A stretch of DNA of 64,000 nucleotides from Hirudinaria manillensis. Lineage: Eukaryota; Annelida; Clitellata; Hirudinida; Hirudinidae. Below the pieces are notes generated by a model. It was not told the DNA's origin. It did no database searches and was given only the letters and a program-made list of their open reading frames with translations. Location of the stretch: contig CM067526.1 of the NCBI GenBank assembly GCA_034509925.1, positions 13,161,010 to 13,225,009 of the forward strand, in the 5' to 3' direction. Shown here in pieces: positions 57,312 through 64,000 of the stretch. The position numbers and the translations under genes were made by a program. Every line of letters begins with the position of its first letter. Position 1 is the first letter of the stretch.

Positions 57312-59778
57312 ATGGGAGCTCTAGCGTTTTTAATTTTTGGAATTTTCTGTTTGGCTGGGGTTACTGCAGATACTCCAGCCAATTGTATGTATGAAGATAT
57401 TCGGGGGAAATGGGTGTTCAATATCGGCGAAGGAGGTCATAACAACACGATAGAATGCGGCAGGAAAGGTTTAATAACTAATTTTATTGCAGAAATATTG
57501 AAAGAATGATTAAATGTCATTTAATAAACAGTTGACGTTAAGAGTACATTCAAAATCGAGCTGAAATACCCCAACATTGTTGTGGACGAATTTGGAAATG
57601 AAGGATTTTGGACTATGATTTACAATCAGGTAAAATACAACTTATAAAAGAAGTTATATTGGTAATCTCGGTAATCTCATTGCTATTTCTTTTGTGAAGA
57701 TTGGTTTAGTTGTGATATCATTTTTTTCAATTATGTATCTTATTGTTTTAAATTTAATTTAAAACTCATTTGAATTAATGTCAGGATTATTTTTAATTAT
57801 TCAGGGCTTTGAAGTTGTTATACATGGAAGAAAGTTTTTTGCCTTCTCAAAGTATTTAGTGAACAAACCCAAGAAGGAAATTAAGAGTATCTGCAATGAA
57901 ACTCTGGTTGGATGGTCACATGATGTGTTTGGTAGAGATTGGTCATGTTATTTTGGTGTCAAGGAGACTCCAAAAAGTGGAAAATTATTTTTCAAATCAA
58001 ATGGAGATTATTCACCCTGGTAATTGAGGAATATTAATCATTCTGGAAATTTCAAGCTTGACGAATTTATTTTTTGACCAGGATCCACACTGAAAGTTTG
58101 CCTCCCACAAATACCAATGATGATGCACTGTTCAAAACAAATGATGCACTCATTGAGAGAATCAACGGTGACACAAACATTCTTTGGTATGCCAAGAAGT
58201 ATGAAGAGTTTGAAAAGATGACTGTTGGAGAAGTTAGAAAACTCATGGGTGGAGGAAAGAAGATGAGGTTAATGAGATATTTTGCAAGATTGATACTTCA
58301 AGCTATGATTAATTTATTAATATATTAATTTTTTTGTGTACAAAGGCCTATTGTATTGAAGGCATACCATAATTTTTGAGTTAATGATGAATACTTGTTA
58401 ATTAAAAATGATGGCAAACTATTTTAGTTTAATTAACCCTAAATTCTTTTATACTGGAAGGTATCCAAATCCCGCTTCAGTGACCGAGGAAGTGAGGAGG
58501 AAGGCGGATGAACTTCCAGAAGAATTTGATTGGAGGAATCATGAAAGCAAAAATTATGTCACTCCTGTCAGAAATCAAGGTTATTTACTGATGTTCATGA
58601 CATTTTTGGTCACAATGATCCTCATTCTTATAATCACTGAATTGCTAATTTGCTTGAATTATTATGAGGCCACGACTGAAATATCATTACAAATCAATGA
58701 CAGCCAAATTAATTCTAATTATTTACACTTACGATCCATTTTTAACAGGACCTTGTGGCAGTTGCTATGCCTTTGCATCTGCAGCCATGAACGAAGCCAG
58801 ATTAAAAGTTGCCACAAAGAATGGGATAGATGTTGTTTTGTCTCCTCAGGATGTGTTAGATTGCAGCCCATACTCTCAAGGTAACCAATTCTCTTTTGTC
58901 TTACCTCTTTATTGATTTTGAAGACGATGACACTTTGGTCATTTTTCCAGATTGTGAGGGAGGATTTCCTTATTTGATTGGTGGAAAGTTTTCTGAAGAC
59001 TACGGCATGCTCACAGAAGAATGCAGTCCCTATAGGGCTAGGGGTGGTGTGTGTGACTTCAATAGCAGGCAAAACTGTACCAAGTACTATTTCACCAAGT
59101 ATGAATACATCGGGGGCTTCTACGGAGGGTAAGGACCGTTCTCTTTTTTCTCTGGGTTTTTCAATGAGTTTAGCCTCCATTTAATTTTGGTCATTACTTG
59201 TGGTTCAATGTGGACATATACATATCTAAGCTTTTATATAGTTAAGAATAAGCTTATGAATAATAATAGATAATAATTAGGTTAACACTGTCTTAGCCAC
59301 AATTAACTTGCCTATTCTAACACTATTTCCATAACATATCATTACAATGGAAAACATGCCATTTTTTTTTTACAAAGCTGCAATGAAGAATTAATGAAAA
59401 TTGCCCTTGTCAATCATGGTCCTATAGCCGTCGGTTTCCAGGTTTATGACGATTTCTCGGGCTACGGAGGAGGAGTCTACCACCACGTTGGTAAGAAGCT
59501 GGCAGACGTCTTTTCGATTGTTAAATGATTTTATTTTTACCATCTTGTTTTATCCACTGCCATCAGAGAATGGAGTCAACTACAATCCGTTCTTCGAGGT
59601 CAACCACGCCGTGACAGTAGTCGGCTATGGAGTTGAAAAGGGCACCAACACCAAGTTCTGGATCGTCAAGAACAGTTGGGGTGATAAATGGGGAGAGCAG
59701 GGATACTTCAGAATCCGAAGGGGAAGCAACGAGTGTGGCATTGAGAGCATCGCCGTCCAGTCCTTCCCGATATTCTAG
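57312..59778 (+). CDS. CTSC: Cathepsin C / dipeptidyl peptidase I, copy 2
   Basis: Nine exons (57312-57468, 57532-57629, 57805-58019, 58082-58267, 58461-58579, 58749-58880, 58951-59128, 59378-59490, 59567-59778) give 469 residues. Every intron sits at the same place and phase as in copy 1, and four exons plus the first and last have identical length, so this is a tandem duplicate. The start follows the TATA box and gives a signal peptide ending before DTPANC. The catalytic set is complete: Cys264 (GPCGSCYAF), His413 and Asn435. The C-terminal cysteine is retained ([10 protein letters not shown], nearly identical to human). Exons 3, 4 and 7 are 4, 2 and 1 codons longer than in copy 1, and exon 8 is one codon shorter. 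This looks like the more conventional enzyme of the pair. AATAAA signals lie at 59917-59922 and 59932-59937. Confidence 0.95.
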
Positions 59779-60108
59779 AACATTCCGGTGCTAGAGCACC
59801 TAGTGTTGTTTATTTGTCTGTTGACATTGATTAGTAACAGTAATGCTGAGAAGTATAAAAGACTTCCAGAACTGATAATTTCAAGATGCAGTAGCAAAGT
59901 GCATCCTTGTCTTAATAATAAACTGTTTAATAATAAAATCAAATCTAGTTTGTCCGTCCTTGTGATTCATTTGAAAGAAACTAGTGGAATTATGCAATGT
60001 GGCTGAGACATTTGGGTTCGTGGATATAATACTTATGCCTGTTTAGTGAATTTATTTACAATAACAATGGCATGCTTTAACAGTAAGAAGTTTTCTGAAC
60101 AATCCTGC
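59779..60108. other. Convergent 3' UTRs of cathepsin C copy 2 and DHX34
   Basis: A 330-bp spacer with plus-strand AATAAA at 59917-59922 and 59932-59937 for cathepsin C. A minus-strand AATAAA (reverse complement of 60051-60056) for DHX34 lies about 55 bp after its stop. The short plus-strand frame at 59788-60006 is read-through of the UTR. Confidence 0.6.
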
Positions 60109-63100
60109 CTATGCATCATCCCTCTTCGTACATTCCCTCATGTGCTTAATCAGTTCACCGATGGAGCATTTGAGCTCCACGTGACAAAATTCACAAATCT
60201 TTGCATCTCTACAATCTGTCCTCTCTGCTTCCTTTTCCTCTTCTTCATCTTCCTCATCATCTTCTTTCCTTGAAGAGCCAATCACAGAAAGGGACAATTC
60301 ATTCTCACATGCTTCACTGTGCTGAAGTTTTTCTGCTGTTATGAAGAAGAAGCTGCCATCGCAGACCGTGCACGTCCAATGTTCCCTATCGAACTTGTCA
60401 GAATATTTGACTTGACTCCGGCCTTTTGCAGAGCCGTCATAGTAATCATCATCATCATTTCCCTGTGGAAGAGGTGATGACTCCAGTGGCGGTGGGAAGC
60501 CTCCGTCATCATCCAAGCAGTCGTACGTCAAATAATCGGTAATCTGGGGAATCAAATTTGTGACAAACATGATAGAAATTTATGAAGATTTCTTGAATAT
60601 TTAATGAAATTTATGAAGTTGTAGAGTCTCTAAAATAGCAAAATGGATCGGTTGGAAATTTAAAAACAGAACAGAGTTATTTGACGACGAAATGTTTGGC
60701 GAAAATCTAATTTCAATTTATGTTTACAAACCTTGAATCCTCCTTTGGCAGGGTGAATCATTTCCATAACATCCTTGGTCTCAGCCATGGCCTGCCTCAG
60801 GCTCTCAACATATCTGCTCACGTCCCTGTACAGTCCTTTGGTCTCGGCAAGGTGGACCCTCCTGATGCGATAGTATATCTTCTCTTCCAGGAAGGACTTG
60901 ACGTTCTTGTAGAGCCTCTTCATGAGCTTGTGTTCGACTCTTTGGTGCTTCCTTCTCTGCTTGCGCTTTTGATGCTTGGCTTCTGTGGCCGCGAATTTAT
61001 TTCCTTCGGTTTCTTCTGGGTTGAATGAGGAGAGACTTTCTGACCATTTGAGTTTGTGTCTACAAATGACGTGAACAATTGTAATTCTCGAATTATTAGC
61101 ATTTATAACATTTGTCATTAATTTAATTTGCAAATATTATAGATGTAGACTGAGAAGTAAGAATTGTGCTTGTCCATAGTCATGAATAAAGTTTTATACT
61201 CACTCCAATAGCTTCTGCCAGGCAGTTCTAATCCTTATGGAAGACATGACTATGCTGGGTGCTTCTTCATTTTGGTCGATCTCTATATCCAACCAGGAGT
61301 CAAAGACAAGTCTGTGGAGGTCAGAAGTTGTGTCAATCTTGTTGCTGAACAGTAGCAGGGTCTGAAGTTGAAATGAAGAAAACTTATAAATTGCATATTA
61401 TAAATATAATTTAGAAAAAATATTAAAGTTTGTCAAACGTTAAACCTTTAATAGCAAGGTCTATGTTCATTATAATATTAATACCTTTAATATTATATAA
61501 TAATATATTCTATGTTCTAAATCTAAGTTCACAAGAGCCAAAAAGACATGAACTTAACCAGCTGATTTTAACATCAGTTACCTGTAATGCTGGAACTCTA
61601 AGAGCATTGATGAGGTACGGTTTGTTGGTTTCAAGTAGGGTGACGTAAGCCAACAACTGATGCTTATGGCTGAGTCTACCTTTGTGGCGTGAATCCACTC
61701 TTTTGATGCCATCCTTGATCTTAAGTAAAATTATTTATAAAATTAAAGTCTTAATTAAAATGAGGATTAACATGTTATTTTGTTGTATTTTAAATTTAAA
61801 AAAAAAACTGAAAATGAATGAAAAGGAGTGCAGAATTCAAATTCTCATCCACTTAGAAGCAGAAAATTTTTGGTAAAATAATTAACATTGGAAAATGAGA
61901 ACCAGTACACCCCTCTGTTTTTTCAAAATATAAAAAAATGATTAAATCTGTATTAAATTTACAATTTACCTCAACATCCCTCAGAACCAGTTGTTCAGGG
62001 TCGGAGGTCAGGACAGAGGTTGGGTGAAGGGTCACAAAGGACTTGAGTGGGGTGTGGTAGAGTTGCTGGGAATCTGGCTTGAAGGTGTTGTGTTCATCTG
62101 AGAGGGCAAACTGAGGATGGAGAGCACTGCAGATGATGACCTGGAATTTAAGCACAAGGATTTGTTTTTCAACAATTTTTAATTCTGCAAATTTTCAATA
62201 TTTTTTTGTTGTTGAGAGTATTGCAAATTGTTTCTTACTTTAAGCAGTGATGTGTCATTGGCTGCAGCCTTTCTGCTGCTGGCCAGAAGATTTTGAATCT
62301 TCTCCGGGGCATTGGTCAATCGAAACTCGAGATCCCTGATGTCGCCCTCCACGTCACCGACAACTTTTTCCCTTTCATCCACGTCGTCGTCATCTCCGTC
62401 TCCGTCGGTCATCTTCAGGATTTTCTTTTTCCTGTCCTTGTTCTTGTGCTCCAGTCTCAGCTTCCGAAGTTGGTTTCTGTCGGCATGACGTTTCCTCCTC
62501 TTGACGGCGTCTCTGATTAAGGGACAAAAAAAGTTTTAAAATTCTATTAATTGTAATTTAAAATTCTAGAAACAGCTGAAAGGCAAGCAACAAGTGCAAT
62601 AGGATTTACTCTATATCTTCATCATCGTCTCTGTCATTTTCTCCGTCCAGAAGTCCATGGTCGGTGAGTAGCTGTTTGAACTGTGACCTCAACTTGATGA
62701 CCTCATAAAGTCTCTGCTCTTCAATACCCCTCTTCTTACACCACCGCCTTGTTTCCTCGCCTGAGGACTTCATCTCCAACCAGTTCTCCAGGATGCTGTG
62801 GAGAGTGAGTGGGTCTCCGTGATTTGATTCTAGGTCCTACATAGAGCAACAAAAGGTTCTTGACATGTCAGCCATTTTTATTATTTTTATGCTTCAACTG
62901 ATGTCATTATTAATAATAATAATAATAAAATAATAATAATTTGTTACCTTTCTTAGCTTGTAGGCATCATAATCCCGATGGGCCTTGTTTGTGAAAATTG
63001 ACTGAACGCAGAGACTGGCAGCAATTATGAGAATCGGATCGACAGCTTCGAACATGCAGCCCGTGATCAGCATCTTGCCCATGACGACGTCGACGGGCAG

Positions 63101-64000
63101 TTTAGCCAGGGTCTTTCCGATCTGAGTCGCACATTCGTCGTCCGTGAGAGCACCTTGCGACTTTAATAACTTGATGGCACCCTCGAGCTTTTCCGGCAGA
63201 GGAGACTCTATGAAAGGAAAGAGCCTGGGGTCGGGAATTCCGAGGACGACCATCTGAAGGACCAGAGACTCTAGCGGAACTCTGCGAATTTCTGGAGTCG
63301 AATATTCTTCCATGGCCGTGTACTCCTCCTCCTTGTAGAGCCGGAAGCAAACTCCGGGTCCCGTTCTTCCTGCACGACCTTTTCTCTGTTCCGCACTGGC
63401 TCGGCTGATCCAGGATTCTTTCAGGCTGCCCATCTTAACTCCTGAATCGTGTGCCATCTCTTTGACCTGAAGTAATACCATTTGGTGAGATAATTGGTAA
63501 TCAATGATGATGATGATTTGAAGCAGAAAAAAAAAGGTTAAATTAAAAACATTTAATATCATTTTAATGCTAAAGCATTGAATAAATTGAAAGTAACTGT
63601 GTTGTAATAATCTCATCACCGTAATTACATATGCGCGCACACACACAAACACACCTTTCCAGAATCCACAACAAATCTGACACCATCTATAGTCACTGAT
63701 GTTTCTGCAATGTTCGTTGAAATTATGCATTTCCTGACACCCTCTGGTGGATAATCAAATACCTGGAAAACACAAAAAAAAGAAGATAAAAATGAAATTA
63801 TAATAAATAATCCATAATCTCAAATAATTAAAAAAAACGTTAGAGCACCTTATCCTGATCGGCTAACGAGAGCGAGCTATGCAACGGCAGGACAATCCAT
63901 GATGAAGACATCCTCCCATATTCTCTTGCAGCCTCTACCAGCGTCATGATCTCCGTCAGACCTGACAGAAAGACAAGCACGTCTCCTCTTTCAGTGGGCG
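60109..64000 (-). CDS. DHX34: DHX34, DEAH-box RNA helicase of nonsense-mediated decay (5' end missing)
   Basis: Ten exons are visible (64000-63849 cut by the edge, 63762-63655, 63466-62948, 62836-62610, 62512-62239, 62140-61970, 61713-61582, 61361-61204, 61059-60732, 60543-60109), giving the last 833 residues. They begin inside RecA domain 2, so motifs I-III including DEAH lie outside. Present are motif IV (LVFLSG), V ([11 protein letters not shown]) and VI ([12 protein letters not shown]), the winged-helix/ratchet region ([25 protein letters not shown]), the DHX34-specific [19 protein letters not shown] block, and two tandem C-x2-C-x13-H-x3-C units at the C-terminus separated by an acidic run. 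DHX34 is a cytoplasmic/nuclear helicase that promotes UPF1 activation in NMD. An acidic insert ([10 protein letters not shown]) follows a Lys/Arg-rich helix. The stop is TAG at 60111-60109. Confidence 0.95.

Overview
The window is a piece of an intron-rich invertebrate animal genome. Nearly every gene is broken into short exons by introns of about 60-700 bp with GT-AG borders. The gene set is metazoan: an ErbB/EGFR receptor tyrosine kinase, KCTD5, PQBP1, cathepsin C, FKBP11, PET100 and DHX34. There is one ErbB gene, and its ectodomain carries extra cysteine-rich modules as in invertebrate EGFRs. (ATT)n microsatellites, SINE-like tails ending in GCGCTATATAAATG and a Helitron relic are also typical of invertebrates. 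The phylum cannot be fixed from this sequence. All gene models below were assembled by hand from reading-frame continuity, splice borders and knowledge of the families; no search was run.

Layout, left to right: 3' end of an unidentified gene (1-116, +); myotrophin (505-1815, +); GPN2 GTPase (2859-4389, -); mitochondrial ribosomal protein L20 (5072-6278, +); a 4.6-kb stretch probably holding the 5' leader of the next gene; a 1872-residue multi-C2H2 zinc-finger protein resembling ZNF592/687/532 (10865-17090, +); PQBP1 (17531-18716, -); KCTD5 (19085-21492, +); a 2.9-kb gap; a complete 33-exon ErbB receptor (24363-35337, +); a Helitron relic (35652-35980); a roughly 1057-codon open frame for an unidentified single-pass membrane protein (36820-39993, -); about 10 kb rich in trinucleotide microsatellites (40-50.6 kb); PET100 (50667-51168, +); FKBP11 (52316-53765, -); two tandem cathepsin C genes (54682-56973 and 57312-59778, +); and the 3' three quarters of DHX34 (60109-64000, -).

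Genes alternate in direction, so most neighbours are either head-to-head (GPN2/MRPL20, PQBP1/KCTD5, FKBP11/CTSC-1) or tail-to-tail with short 3' gaps (MTPN/GPN2, ZNF/PQBP1, PET100/FKBP11, CTSC-2/DHX34). There is no operon-like functional grouping; most are unrelated housekeeping genes. The only local functional relationship is the cathepsin C tandem duplication. The points most worth a second look are the unidentified membrane protein, the Cys-to-Lys change in one cathepsin C copy, a Cys/His cluster in PQBP1, a Helitron that carries the first canonical poly(A) signals downstream of ErbB, and one GC-AG intron in ErbB.
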